This document shows positions 1 through 8,321 of a stretch of DNA of 64,000 nt, piece after piece. Below the pieces are notes generated by a model. The model saw only the letters and a list, made by a program, of their open reading frames with translations. It searched no databases and had not been told where the DNA came from. Origin of the DNA: Gaiella sp038230035 (lineage in GTDB: Bacteria > Actinomycetota > Thermoleophilia > Gaiellales > Gaiellaceae); the NCBI GenBank assembly GCA_038230035.1, contig JBBRNX010000001.1, positions 186,001-250,000 on the forward strand. The letters run 5' to 3'. A program made the position numbers and the translations under genes. Position 1 is the stretch's first letter; every line of letters begins with the position of its first letter.

Positions 1-79
1 GCAACCCGGGGTCGTACGGGTCGATCCCGATGCTCCCCGCCTCGATGAGCCGCCTGATTGCGCCGTCCGAAAGAACCAC
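1..79 (-). CDS. dcd: dCTP deaminase, N-terminal fragment (cut by window edge)
   Basis: Only the first 26 codons lie in the window, starting with GTG at 79. The reading VVLSDGAIRRLIEAG followed by IGIDPYDP matches the conserved start of dCTP deaminase, which makes dUTP (or dUMP in the bifunctional form) for thymidylate synthesis. The catalytic region is outside the window, so mono- and bifunctional forms cannot be separated. A TACGAT hexamer at 91-86 lies six bases before the GTG, which fits a leaderless transcript and supports this start. The gene diverges from the DUF4015 gene at 163. Confidence 0.8.
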   Translation of the reverse strand, partial: MVLSDGAIRRLIEAGSIGIDPYDPGL

Positions 80-162
80 GTTCCTATCGTACGACGCTGA
101 CAATCACCTCGCGGAAGGGTCCAAGACCGCGAAACGGTGCTAAGGTCCGCGACCCCGTGTCC

Positions 163-1338
163 ATGCTCTACGGATCGATGGACCCGAACGAGCGGTTTCG
201 TGCTCGCAGGGACCACACTCGGCGGCGCAAGCGCAGACGCAGGGCGGCGCTACTCGGCGTGCCGCTGCTCGCGGTCGTGGCGCTCGGCGCCGGCTGGCAG
301 CTACGTACCGTTCGCGCGCACACGAAGGCGCAGCAGAAAGCCCCGGCCGTCGTAGCCACGTCGTCGGCCGCGACGCTTCGTCCCCGACCGTTGCCGATCG
401 AGATCCGGGGGATCCACGTCACTGGAGCGCTCGCGTCGTTGCCCGGGAAGCTCGCCGAGTACGCAAAGCTGAAGAACCAGGGTCTGAACACGATCGAGCT
501 CGACATCAAGGACGAAGGCGGCGAGGTGTCGTTCGCGCCGAAGTCGGTACCACTCGTGCAGTCAATCGGCGCGGCGCGCGGGTACTACAACCCGAAGGCG
601 GTAGCCCGACAGCTGCACGCGAAGGGCATCTACCTGATCGGCCGCGTCGTCGTCTTCCAGGATCCGCGACTTGCCGCTGCGAGGCCACAGCTTGCGATCC
701 ATCGCGGCAACGGCTCCGTGTGGACGACCTCGGCCGGGCTCGGCTGGGTTGATCCGTACGACAAGCGCGTCTGGGCGTACAACGTCGGGATAGCGTCCGC
801 CGCGGCCAGGGCCGGTTTCGACGAGATCATGTTCGACTACGTGCGGTTCCCGTCCGACGGGAACGTCGGCGACACGATCTATCCAGCGCGGACCGCCGAG
901 ACGCGAGGTCGTGTCATCGCGGATTTCGCTGCCTACGCGGACGCGCATCTGCGCGCGCTTGGCGCGCGCGTGTCGACGGCGGTCTTCGGCCTGTCGGCGA
1001 CCCGTGATTTGCGGATCGGCCAGGTGCCTCGGTGGATTGCGACGCACGTCGACACCGTGAGCCCGATGTCGTACCCGGCCCTGTACGGTGCCGGCGAACT
1101 CGGCATCGAGCATCCGAGCGACCAGCCCGGCGAGACCGTGTTCCGCACGCTCGGCGACTTCCACCGCCAGCTCCGTGGTTCCGGCGCGCACCTCGTGCCG
1201 TGGATCCAGGACTGGGGCTACGACCTGCAGCAGGTGCGTGCCCAGATCGAGTCGGCGCGCCTCCAGGGTGCGAAGGGCTACCTGCTCTGGAACGCCGAGG
1301 GTCTCTATACGTCGGGCGCCCTGGCTGCCGCGAACTAG
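163..1338 (+). CDS. DUF4015 putative glycoside hydrolase, membrane-anchored
   Basis: About 391 residues. A short basic N-terminus is followed by one hydrophobic segment (ALLGVPLLAVVALGAGW), so the protein is probably a type II membrane or secreted protein. The rest is a TIM-barrel-like domain of the DUF4015 putative glycosyl hydrolase family. Visible signatures are EIRGIHVTG, NTIELDIKDEGG, GRVVVFQDP, FDEIMFDYVRFPSDG and SPMSYPALY. Substrate is unknown; the family is thought to act on cell-wall or exopolysaccharide. Start chosen at ATG 163 (ATG 178 also possible) because a TAAGGT -10-like hexamer sits at 141-146. The frame is open upstream to 58, but that part would cross the promoter. Confidence 0.8.
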   Translation: MLYGSMDPNERFRARRDHTRRRKRRRRAALLGVPLLAVVALGAGWQLRTVRAHTKAQQKAPAVVATSSAATLRPRPLPIEIRGIHVTGALASLPGKLAEYAKLKNQGLNTIELDIKDEGGEVSFAPKSVPLVQSIGAARGYYNPKAVARQLHAKGIYLIGRVVVFQDPRLAAARPQLAIHRGNGSVWTTSAGLGWVDPYDKRVWAYNVGIASAAARAGFDEIMFDYVRFPSDGNVGDTIYPARTAETRGRVIADFAAYADAHLRALGARVSTAVFGLSATRDLRIGQVPRWIATHVDTVSPMSYPALYGAGELGIEHPSDQPGETVFRTLGDFHRQLRGSGAHLVPWIQDWGYDLQQVRAQIESARLQGAKGYLLWNAEGLYTSGALAAAN

Positions 1339-1382
1339 TCGGCTGGCATGACCGCAGCGATGTTCCTCACGCCTATCGGTGC

Positions 1383-1466
1383 GTAGGGGCGACCCTTGGG
1401 TCGCCTCCCCGGCGAGAGGGCGAGGGCGAGGGCGAGGGCGAGGGCGAGGGCGAGGCTCGACCCTAC
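1383..1466. repeat. REP-like inverted pair enclosing six GAGGGC repeats
   Basis: The left half starts GTAGGGGCGA and contains a GGCGACCC/GGGTCGCC hairpin. The right half ends CGACCCTAC, the inverted form of the left terminus. Between them GAGGGC is repeated six times in tandem (1416-1451). The element fills the gap between convergent genes, and its right terminus supplies the TAG stop of pdxH. Related copies lie at 16087, 43845, 45880 and 59744. Confidence 0.75.
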
Positions 1467-2053
1467 GGCGCGAGGCGCGTTCTCGTCCAACCTGCGGCGC
1501 CGCGCTCGTAGCGAACGCGGTCGTGGAAGCGGTTTTCGCGGCCTTGCCAGAACTCGATCGCTTCGGGGACGATGCGGTAGCCGCCCCAGAACGGCGGCAG
1601 CGGGACCTCGCCGTCGGCGTAGCGCGCCTCGATCTCACCGTACCGCTGGTCGAGGTCCTTTCGCTCGATCGGTCGAGACTGCGGTGACGCCCAGGCGGCG
1701 ATCCGGCTGCCGGGTGGGCGCGTCGCGAAGTACGCCTCCGACTCGGCGTCTGTGAGCTGCTCGACAGAACCTTCGATGCGTACCTGACGGTTCGCCGGCT
1801 GCCAGTAGACGACGAGCGCGGCGTGCGGATTCGAAGCGATCTCGATGCCCTTTCGGCTCCCGCGGTTTGTGAAGAACGTGAAGCCCCGCTCGTCGTGGCC
1901 TTTCAGAAGAACCATGCGCGCAGATGGCCGTCCGTCCGGTGTCGACGTCGCGAGCGTCATTGCTTCGGCCTGCGCGACGCCGGCTCCGACAGCCTCGGCA
2001 AACCACCGTTCAAACGCCAGGATCGGATCCGGATCGAGGTCGCGCTCGTCCAC
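1463..2053 (-). CDS. pdxH: Pyridoxamine 5'-phosphate oxidase
   Basis: 196 residues, close to the usual 200-220. Oxidises pyridoxine/pyridoxamine 5'-phosphate to PLP with FMN and oxygen in the cytosol. Recognisable blocks: MTLATSTPDGRPSARMVLLKG, FFTNRGSRKG, SRIAAWASPQS, the C-terminal PPFWGGYRI, and the family-typical final RLAP. Start is GTG at 2053, preceded six bases upstream by TACCGT, fitting a leaderless transcript. It diverges from the aminotransferase at 2089, itself PLP-dependent. The TAG stop coincides with the GTAG terminus of the adjacent repeat. Confidence 0.95.
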   Translation of the reverse strand: MDERDLDPDPILAFERWFAEAVGAGVAQAEAMTLATSTPDGRPSARMVLLKGHDERGFTFFTNRGSRKGIEIASNPHAALVVYWQPANRQVRIEGSVEQLTDAESEAYFATRPPGSRIAAWASPQSRPIERKDLDQRYGEIEARYADGEVPLPPFWGGYRIVPEAIEFWQGRENRFHDRVRYERGAAGWTRTRLAP

Positions 2054-2088
2054 GCCGCCACGGTAGCCGACCGCTAGGCTGCCCGGCT

Positions 2089-3399
2089 GTGGCCGTGACG
2101 CGTGTCATCGACATCCGCACCGAGATCCCGGGGCCGCGCTCGCGAGAGCTCGTGGCGCGCGAGGAAAGCTCGGTCGCACGAGCGTTGCAGGTTCACCTGC
2201 CGATCTTCGCCGCTCACGCCGAGGGCGCGACGATCACCGACGTCGACGGGAATCGCTTCATCGACTTCGCCGGCGGTGTCGGCGTGCAGAACGTCGGCTA
2301 CGGCCACCCGCGGATCGTCGAGGCGGCGCAGGAGCAGGTCGCGCGCTTCATCCACACCGACTTCACCGTCATCCCGTACGAGGGGTACATCGAGCTCGCG
2401 GAACGGCTCGGCGCGCTTGCCCCGTTCGCCGGCCCGACGCGCGCGGCATTCTTCAACTCCGGCGCCGAAGCCGTCGAGAACGCGGTCAAGTTCGCGCGCC
2501 TCTTCACCGGCCGCCCGGCGGTCATCGCATTCGACGGCGCGTTCCACGGCCGCACGTTGCTCGCGATGACGATGACTGCGAAGGAGAAGCCGTACAAGCT
2601 CGGTCTCGGTCCCTTCGCGCCCGAGGTCTACCGCGCGCCGTACCCGAACTCCTATCGGGGGCCGGACGCGGAAACGGCAGTAGCGAGGGTCGAGGAGCTC
2701 GCTCGAGCGAACCACGTTGCCGCGATCGTCTTCGAGCCGGAGCAGGGCGAGGGAGGCTTCGTGCCTGCGCCGCGCGAGTTCGTCGTCGGGCTGCGCGAGC
2801 TCTGCGACCGGCACGGGAGCGTGCTCGTCGCCGACGAGGTGCAAACGGGCTTCGGGCGCACCGGCCGCATGTTCGCCATGGAGCACTACGACGTCGAGGT
2901 CGACCTGATCACCGTTGGCAAGTCGATCGCTGCCGGGTTCCCGCTGTCGGGTGTGATCGGGAAGGCCGAGATCATGGATCACGCGCATCTGGGCGCTGTG
3001 GGCGGCACGTACGTTGGCAACCCGGTGGCGCTCGCGACAGCGCTGGCCGTTCTCGACGTCTTCGAAGAGGAGGACATCGTGGCGCAGGCGCAGGCGCTCG
3101 GCGAAACGGTCCGCGCCCGGATGCTCGCCTGGCAGGCGCGACACCCGCAGATCGGCGATGTCAGGGGCCTGGGGGCGATGCTCGCGATCGAGATCGTCCG
3201 CGATCCTGCGACGAAGGAGCCGGCGCCCGAGCTTGCCGAGGCAGTGATCGCCGCATCGTTGAAGCGAGGTCTGATCCTGCTGAAAGCGGGCATGGAAGGG
3301 AACTGCATCCGCGTCCTGGCCCCGCTCACGATCTCGGACGCGGAGCTGGACGAGGCGCTCGCCGTCTGGGACGACGCACTTGCCGCCGTTCTGAGCTAA
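2089..3399 (+). CDS. gabT: Class III aminotransferase, probable 4-aminobutyrate aminotransferase
   Basis: 436 residues from GTG 2089. PLP-dependent class III (fold type I) aminotransferase. Seen: substrate/PLP region FNSGAEAVENAVKFAR, aromatic stacking FDGAFHGRT, EPEQGEGG, the aspartate motif VADEVQTGFGRTG, and the PLP lysine in TVGKSIAAGFPLSG. Overall similarity is to GabT, which moves the amino group of GABA to 2-oxoglutarate giving succinate semialdehyde; related omega-amino-acid transaminases cannot be excluded, and no gabD lies next to it. TAGGCT at 2075-2080, eight bases before GTG, supports a leaderless start; in-frame GTG at 2095 is an alternative. Confidence 0.87.
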   Translation: MAVTRVIDIRTEIPGPRSRELVAREESSVARALQVHLPIFAAHAEGATITDVDGNRFIDFAGGVGVQNVGYGHPRIVEAAQEQVARFIHTDFTVIPYEGYIELAERLGALAPFAGPTRAAFFNSGAEAVENAVKFARLFTGRPAVIAFDGAFHGRTLLAMTMTAKEKPYKLGLGPFAPEVYRAPYPNSYRGPDAETAVARVEELARANHVAAIVFEPEQGEGGFVPAPREFVVGLRELCDRHGSVLVADEVQTGFGRTGRMFAMEHYDVEVDLITVGKSIAAGFPLSGVIGKAEIMDHAHLGAVGGTYVGNPVALATALAVLDVFEEEDIVAQAQALGETVRARMLAWQARHPQIGDVRGLGAMLAIEIVRDPATKEPAPELAEAVIAASLKRGLILLKAGMEGNCIRVLAPLTISDAELDEALAVWDDALAAVLS

Positions 3400-3415
3400 G
3401 AGCTAGAGCGCCCCG

Positions 3416-3802
3416 TTAGATAGCAGAGTCGAGCAGCTCGCCGCCGTGATCGGGCGGAGAGCCGTAGGCGTAGACCACCAGATCCACATCGCCGTGGTTC
3501 ACCGTTTGGAGTGCCGTGCCGGGCTCGACGTGCATGACGCCTCCGGTGGGGACGTCCTGGCGCTCTGGCGGCTCGCCGAAGTACATCGAGAGCGTCCCGG
3601 CCAGGACGACGAACGTCTCCTCCTGCAGCCCGTGCCTGTGACGGCGCCCTTTCGCGCCCGGCTCGAAGCGCCATACGTTCGCGCGGCTGTGGGCGAAGCC
3701 CGCGAGGTCGCTCAGCTCGGCGACGTGGCGAGCCGGCTCGTCTGGCTCGTGCGGTCGCGTCGTCCAGCTCAGCTCATCGGGGCGAATCGCGCGAAAGGCC
3801 AC
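3416..3802 (-). CDS. Cupin-domain protein
   Basis: 128 residues forming a single small beta-barrel cupin. The two cupin motifs are visible as GRRHRHGLQEETFVVLAGTL (metal-binding His and Glu) and PTGGVMHVEPGTALQTVNHGD. Such proteins may be enzymes or sensors; nothing here fixes the substrate. Start is GTG 3802 with TAGGCT (3814-3809) six bases upstream, implying leaderless expression separate from ddl. The stop lies 17 bp from the convergent aminotransferase stop, with no clear terminator between them. Confidence 0.75.
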   Translation of the reverse strand: MAFRAIRPDELSWTTRPHEPDEPARHVAELSDLAGFAHSRANVWRFEPGAKGRRHRHGLQEETFVVLAGTLSMYFGEPPERQDVPTGGVMHVEPGTALQTVNHGDVDLVVYAYGSPPDHGGELLDSAI

Positions 3803-3822
3803 AACGTCAGCCTACCCGGCGA

Positions 3823-4851
3823 TCAGAACTCGAGACTGGATCGCCGCTCGTGGCGCTCCAGGGCGAGCTCGATCAGCCGGTCGACGAGCGCGGAGTACGT
3901 GTACCCCGAAGCTTCGAACAGGCGCGTGTAGAAGCTCGTCGACGTGAACCCCGGGATCGTGTTCAGCTCGTTCAGCACGATTTCGCCGTCGGTTTCCCGC
4001 ACGAAGAAGTCGGCACGGGCCATGCCTTCGCATTCCGTTGCGACGAACGCCTGTACCGCGAGCTGCTGCGCCCGCTCGATGCGCTGCTCGGAGAGTCCCG
4101 GCGGCGGAATGACGAGGTCGGAGCCTCCGTCGTCGTACTTCGACGACGTGTCGTACCAGTCGGCGAAGTTTGACACGACCTGGCCGGGGAGCGACGCGAC
4201 GGGCGAGGTCAGGTTGCCGAGCACCGCGACCTCGATCTCCATCCCGGGGACGAACTCCTCAACCAGCACCTTTTCATCGTGGCGTCGCGCCAGCGCGACA
4301 GCCGGTTCGAGCTCCACCTCCTCGCGCACCTTCGAAATCCCCACGGAAGATCCGAGCCTTGCGGGCTTGACGAAGACCGGGTAGCCGAACGGGTTCGAGA
4401 CGGGATCTCCCAGACGGAGCGCGACGTGGGCAGCGACGGGGACGCCCTGGTCGCGCATCACGCGCTTGAAGACGTCTTTGTCCATACAGAGCGCGGACGC
4501 GAGCACGCCGGAGCCGACGTACGCGACACCGGCGAGCTCGCACAGCCCCTGCACTGTCCCGTCCTCGCCGAACGGCCCGTGCAGGATCGGCAGGACGACA
4601 TCCACGGCACCGAGAGTGGCGGGCGCCGAATCGGCCGGAATCGGCAGTGTCTCGGCGACGGACGCCGGCAGCGCGTCGACCGCGTTCCCGGAGGGCAGGG
4701 CCCAGCGGCCGTCGCGGCCGATCTCGATGGCGACGACGTCGTAGCGCTCCGGGTCGAGCGCGCCGACCACCGACGCGGCCGACGCGCGCGAGATCTCGTG
4801 CTCGCTCGAGCGTCCGCCCGAGAGCACCGCGACCCGGACCTTCCGGCTCAC
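3823..4851 (-). CDS. ddl: D-alanine--D-alanine ligase
   Basis: 342 residues, ATP-grasp family. Joins two D-Ala for peptidoglycan precursors in the cytosol. Seen: N-terminal VLSGGRSSEHEISRASA, VLPILHGPFGEDGTVQG, the ATP-grasp block FVKPARLGSSVGISKV, VEEFVPGMEIEVAVLG, and the Mg-binding VLNELNTIPGFT near the C-terminus. GTG start overlaps the pknB stop by four bases (GTGA), so ddl is probably translated with pknB as the last gene of the growth operon. This puts a precursor enzyme under the same control as the PASTA kinase, a less common arrangement. Confidence 0.95.
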   Translation of the reverse strand: MSRKVRVAVLSGGRSSEHEISRASAASVVGALDPERYDVVAIEIGRDGRWALPSGNAVDALPASVAETLPIPADSAPATLGAVDVVLPILHGPFGEDGTVQGLCELAGVAYVGSGVLASALCMDKDVFKRVMRDQGVPVAAHVALRLGDPVSNPFGYPVFVKPARLGSSVGISKVREEVELEPAVALARRHDEKVLVEEFVPGMEIEVAVLGNLTSPVASLPGQVVSNFADWYDTSSKYDDGGSDLVIPPPGLSEQRIERAQQLAVQAFVATECEGMARADFFVRETDGEIVLNELNTIPGFTSTSFYTRLFEASGYTYSALVDRLIELALERHERRSSLEF

Positions 4852-6797
4852 TGGGTCGGCGTCGTCGTGGGGGTGGTCGTCGTGTCCGGCGACGTCGGTG
4901 GCGGCACGGTGAGGTGCGCGACGGTGATCGTCACGACGCTCCCCGGCTTCGCATCGGTAAGTCCCCCCGGATCCTGCGCGACGACGTGGAGATCCTGCGT
5001 CGGATCCGACGTGTCGGTGGAGAGCAGCTTGACCTTGAATCCGGCGGCGATGAGCGTCGCCTTCGCGGTGTCCACGTCCTGGTTGACGACGTCCGGAACC
5101 TGGACGGTCGGCGGCCCCTTGGAGACGGTGAGCAACACGGTCGTCCCCTGCGTGACGAGCGCGTTGCCGGTGGGCGACTGGTCGATGACCTTGTTCGCCG
5201 GCTCCTTGGAGTCGACGTCGTTGCGCTTCACGCCGAAGCCCGCCGACTGCAGCTGGGCCGCCGCCTGGTCGTACAGGAGGCCGACGACGGACGGCAGCAC
5301 AACCTGCTTCGGCCCCTTCGAGATGTTGATCCGCACACGCGAGCCGGCGACTATGACGACGCCCGCACGCGGATCCTGCGCGGTGACGGTGTCCGCCGGC
5401 GAGTCGGACGGGACCAACTGCGGGTTAGGCTCCAGCCCGGCCTTGACAAGGATTGCGATTGCGTCGTCGCGCGATTTACCGATCAGATTGGGGACGGGCA
5501 CCTTCGGCTTGCCGGTCGAGACCGTCAGCACCACGATGTTGCCGCGAGGCAGCTTCGACCCCTCGACTGGATCCTGGGCGAAGACCTGGCCGATTGGCAC
5601 GTCCGCGTTGGCGGCCTTCTTGACGCTCGGCTCGAAACCGTCCTTCCTGACGAGCGCGACCGCCTGCGCTTGGAGGATCCCGGTGTACAGCCCCACGGGA
5701 ATCGGCTTCGAGGTGTCGATCTGCCGCTGCACCTTGTTGTAGAGGAAGTACCCACCGGCGCCGAGCGCGCAGGCAACAGCGAGTGCGATGAGCACCCAAG
5801 GCCACGGTGAGCGTGAACGGCGGACGTCGGAGTCGTAGGCGCGGTACCGTCCGTCGCCCGAGGCGACCGGTGGACGACGGCCGGCGACCTGGGTGACGGC
5901 TGTCGCCACAGAGGCGCCGGCGAGAACCGTGGTCGCAGCGTCCTCGGTCTCCTGCCCGACCTCTTCACCGCGCGCGACGAGCTCGAGGTCGCGATCCATG
6001 TCCTGCGCGGAGCGGTAGCGGTCCTCGGGGTTCTTCGCGAGCGCGCGCAGGACAACGAGGTCGAGGTCGTGCGGAAGTTCCGGCCGGATCGTCGACGGCG
6101 CGGCAGGAATGTGTGAGAGGTGCTTCATCGCGATCTCCACCGCCGTCTCGCCGGTGAACGGCACGGCGCCGGTCAGCAGCTCGTAGAGAACGACCCCGGT
6201 CGAGTAGAGGTCGGAGCTCTCGTCCACCGGTGCGCCGCGCGCCTGCTCCGGCGACAAGTACTGAGCGGTGCCGATGATCGAGCCGGCCTCGGTCATCTGG
6301 CTGGTTCCGGCGCGCGCGATCCCGAAGTCTGCGACCTGGATCCGTCCTTCGCGGTCGACGATCACGTTGTGCGGCTTGATGTCGCGGTGGATGATCCCGT
6401 TGCGGTGCGCGTAGCGGAGCGCCGCGAGGATCTGGCGCGCGTAGGCGATCGCGACTGGAATGGGGCATGGGCCGCGGTTGACGAGCAGCTCCTTCAGCGT
6501 CCGGCCCTCGACGTACTCCATGACGATGAAGTACGAGCCGTCCGCGGAGCCACGGTCGTAGATCGAGACGATGTTCTGGTGGGACAGTCCTGCGGCGTGG
6601 GTTGCCTCGCGGCGGAATCGTTCTACGAACTGCTCATCGTTTGCGTAGCGCTCGTGCAGGATCTTGACCGCGACGCGCCGGCCGAGTTCCTGATCCTCGG
6701 CGAGCCAGACGTCGGCCATGCCCCCCGCGCCGAGCTTGCGCTCGAGGCGGTAGCGGCCGGCGAAGATCGTGCCTGTCATGGAGTCGGAGGTTGCCAT
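4848..6797 (-). CDS. pknB: PASTA-domain Ser/Thr protein kinase
   Basis: 649 residues. Cytosolic kinase domain (about 15-275) with glycine loop LGAGGMADV, Lys45, HRD at 137-139 (IIHRDIKPHN) and DFG at 157-159. A linker is followed by a membrane segment at about 332-354, then four extracellular PASTA repeats (about 365-630) that bind muropeptides or lipid II in this family, ending in a Thr/Pro-rich tail. The PknB/PrkC type senses peptidoglycan state and phosphorylates division and wall proteins, including FHA-domain partners. It follows pbpA by 33 bp and overlaps ddl. ATG 6797 is used; ATG 6779 is an alternative, and neither has a clear ribosome site. Confidence 0.95.
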   Translation of the reverse strand: MATSDSMTGTIFAGRYRLERKLGAGGMADVWLAEDQELGRRVAVKILHERYANDEQFVERFRREATHAAGLSHQNIVSIYDRGSADGSYFIVMEYVEGRTLKELLVNRGPCPIPVAIAYARQILAALRYAHRNGIIHRDIKPHNVIVDREGRIQVADFGIARAGTSQMTEAGSIIGTAQYLSPEQARGAPVDESSDLYSTGVVLYELLTGAVPFTGETAVEIAMKHLSHIPAAPSTIRPELPHDLDLVVLRALAKNPEDRYRSAQDMDRDLELVARGEEVGQETEDAATTVLAGASVATAVTQVAGRRPPVASGDGRYRAYDSDVRRSRSPWPWVLIALAVACALGAGGYFLYNKVQRQIDTSKPIPVGLYTGILQAQAVALVRKDGFEPSVKKAANADVPIGQVFAQDPVEGSKLPRGNIVVLTVSTGKPKVPVPNLIGKSRDDAIAILVKAGLEPNPQLVPSDSPADTVTAQDPRAGVVIVAGSRVRINISKGPKQVVLPSVVGLLYDQAAAQLQSAGFGVKRNDVDSKEPANKVIDQSPTGNALVTQGTTVLLTVSKGPPTVQVPDVVNQDVDTAKATLIAAGFKVKLLSTDTSDPTQDLHVVAQDPGGLTDAKPGSVVTITVAHLTVPPPTSPDTTTTPTTTPTQ

Positions 6798-6830
6798 CGG
6801 GTTGTACGGATCGTCTAAAGGGTAGGTGCG

Positions 6831-8321
6831 CTAGGGATTCGAGGCGGAGGTCAGGAGTGCCTGCATGACCTGGCGGGCGATCGGCGCGGCGGTGACACCG
6901 CCGGTGCGCGTCTGGCCTTCCAGGACAACTGCGACGGCGATGGTGGGCGGCGAGCCGTCGTTCGGGCCGGCGAAGCAGATGAACCAGGTCGTGTTCCGGC
7001 CCGTGACCGACGTTTCAGCGGTTCCGGTCTTCCCCGCGACCGTGTAGCCAGGGATTGCCGCCGCCGTTCCGGTGCCGCGTTGGACGACGCCGAGCATCAT
7101 CTCGCTGATCTGTGTCGCAGAGTTCTTCGAAACGGCGCGGCCGAGGCTCGTGGGTGTCGTCTGCTGGATCGTGCCGCCGCCGGGTGCGACGATGCGCGAG
7201 ACGACGTACGGCTGCATCAAGACGCCGCCGTTCCCGATCGCGCCTGCCACCATCACCATCTGCAGCGGCGTGACGAGCATCCGCTCCTGGCCGAAGGCGA
7301 GACGTCCCGGGTCGACGTTGCTGTCGATCCGCGGGTCGTAGAGCTTCCGGTGGCTGTACAACCCGCTAGGCGTGCGCTCGCCGACGGGCGTCTCGAGCGG
7401 CGGCGGCGCATAGAAGCCAAAGCGCTTGGCTTGAGCGAGGATCGCGCGTGCGCCGAGCGCTTTGCCGATGTTGCAGAAGACCGAGTTGACGGAGTGCACG
7501 AGCGCGTCCTTGAGCGCGATCCGCCCGAACACCTCGGGCCCGTTCTGGTCGGCGAAGTTGTGCACCTGCTTGCCGTACTCGATGCAGTAGCCGGGGTCGG
7601 TGAACAGCGAGTCCGGTGTGAACTTCTTCGACTCGAGCGCGGCGGCGGTCGTCACGACCTTGAACGTCGAGCCGGGCGGATAGAGACCTGCGGTCGCGCG
7701 GTTGACGAGCGGCGACGCAGGTACACAGTCGGCCTTGATCCGGCTGATCGAGCCGAAGTTGTTCTCGACGGCGTTCGGGTTGAAGCTCGGCGCGGAAGCG
7801 AGCACCCGGACGGCACCCGTCCTCGGGTCGAACGCGGCGACTGCGCCACATTGCGTTCCGAGTGCGTCCAGCGCGACCTTCTGTGCAGCAAGGTCGATCG
7901 TCAACTCGACGTTGTTGCCCTTTATCGGCTTGCCGCGGAACTGATTGAGCGAGTTGTCGACGATCGTGGAGAGTCGCGAGTTCGAAGCCGTGAGGAAGTC
8001 GTTCAGTGAGCTTTCGAGGCCGGTGCGTGCGCGTGAGGCTGTCGAGTAGCCGACAACATGTGCTGTCAGCGCACCTTGCGGGTAACGGCGGAAGAAGAGC
8101 GGGCGGCCGTCCACGATCTTCTTGCGGTTCGCTGCGAGCAGGCGGCCGCTCGTAGCGATCTTGCCGCGCTGGATCGAGAACTGGGCGACCCGCTGGATCG
8201 CATTGTCCTGACGCTCCGCAAGCGCTGGACGGGCCCATGTCTGCCAGTAGGTCGTCGCGGCGATGAGCACGGTGAGGAGGACCATCGCGACCGTAGAGAG
8301 CCTGATGATCTGCCGGTTCAC
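6831..8321 (-). CDS. pbpA: Penicillin-binding protein 2-type transpeptidase (PbpA)
   Basis: 496 residues. N-terminal membrane anchor (about 8-25), a dimerisation-type region, then a transpeptidase domain with all three active-site motifs: SxxK at 218-221 (PPGSTFK), SVN at 277-279 and KTG at 431-433. Class B PBP that cross-links peptidoglycan outside the membrane, working with the SEDS glycosyltransferase encoded just upstream. GTG start overlaps the rodA/ftsW stop (GTGA). The size and the RodA-PBPA pairing fit actinobacterial PbpA rather than FtsI. Confidence 0.94.
   Translation of the reverse strand: MNRQIIRLSTVAMVLLTVLIAATTYWQTWARPALAERQDNAIQRVAQFSIQRGKIATSGRLLAANRKKIVDGRPLFFRRYPQGALTAHVVGYSTASRARTGLESSLNDFLTASNSRLSTIVDNSLNQFRGKPIKGNNVELTIDLAAQKVALDALGTQCGAVAAFDPRTGAVRVLASAPSFNPNAVENNFGSISRIKADCVPASPLVNRATAGLYPPGSTFKVVTTAAALESKKFTPDSLFTDPGYCIEYGKQVHNFADQNGPEVFGRIALKDALVHSVNSVFCNIGKALGARAILAQAKRFGFYAPPPLETPVGERTPSGLYSHRKLYDPRIDSNVDPGRLAFGQERMLVTPLQMVMVAGAIGNGGVLMQPYVVSRIVAPGGGTIQQTTPTSLGRAVSKNSATQISEMMLGVVQRGTGTAAAIPGYTVAGKTGTAETSVTGRNTTWFICFAGPNDGSPPTIAVAVVLEGQTRTGGVTAAPIARQVMQALLTSASNP

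Noticed and set aside
1416..1451. GAGGGC hexanucleotide run as a coding repeat
   Set aside because: It lies between convergent genes inside an inverted repeat pair; frames through it cross the pdxH gene in antisense.
4279..5742. A 487-codon open frame on the plus strand
   Set aside because: Antisense to ddl and the PASTA part of pknB, with no domain pattern of its own.
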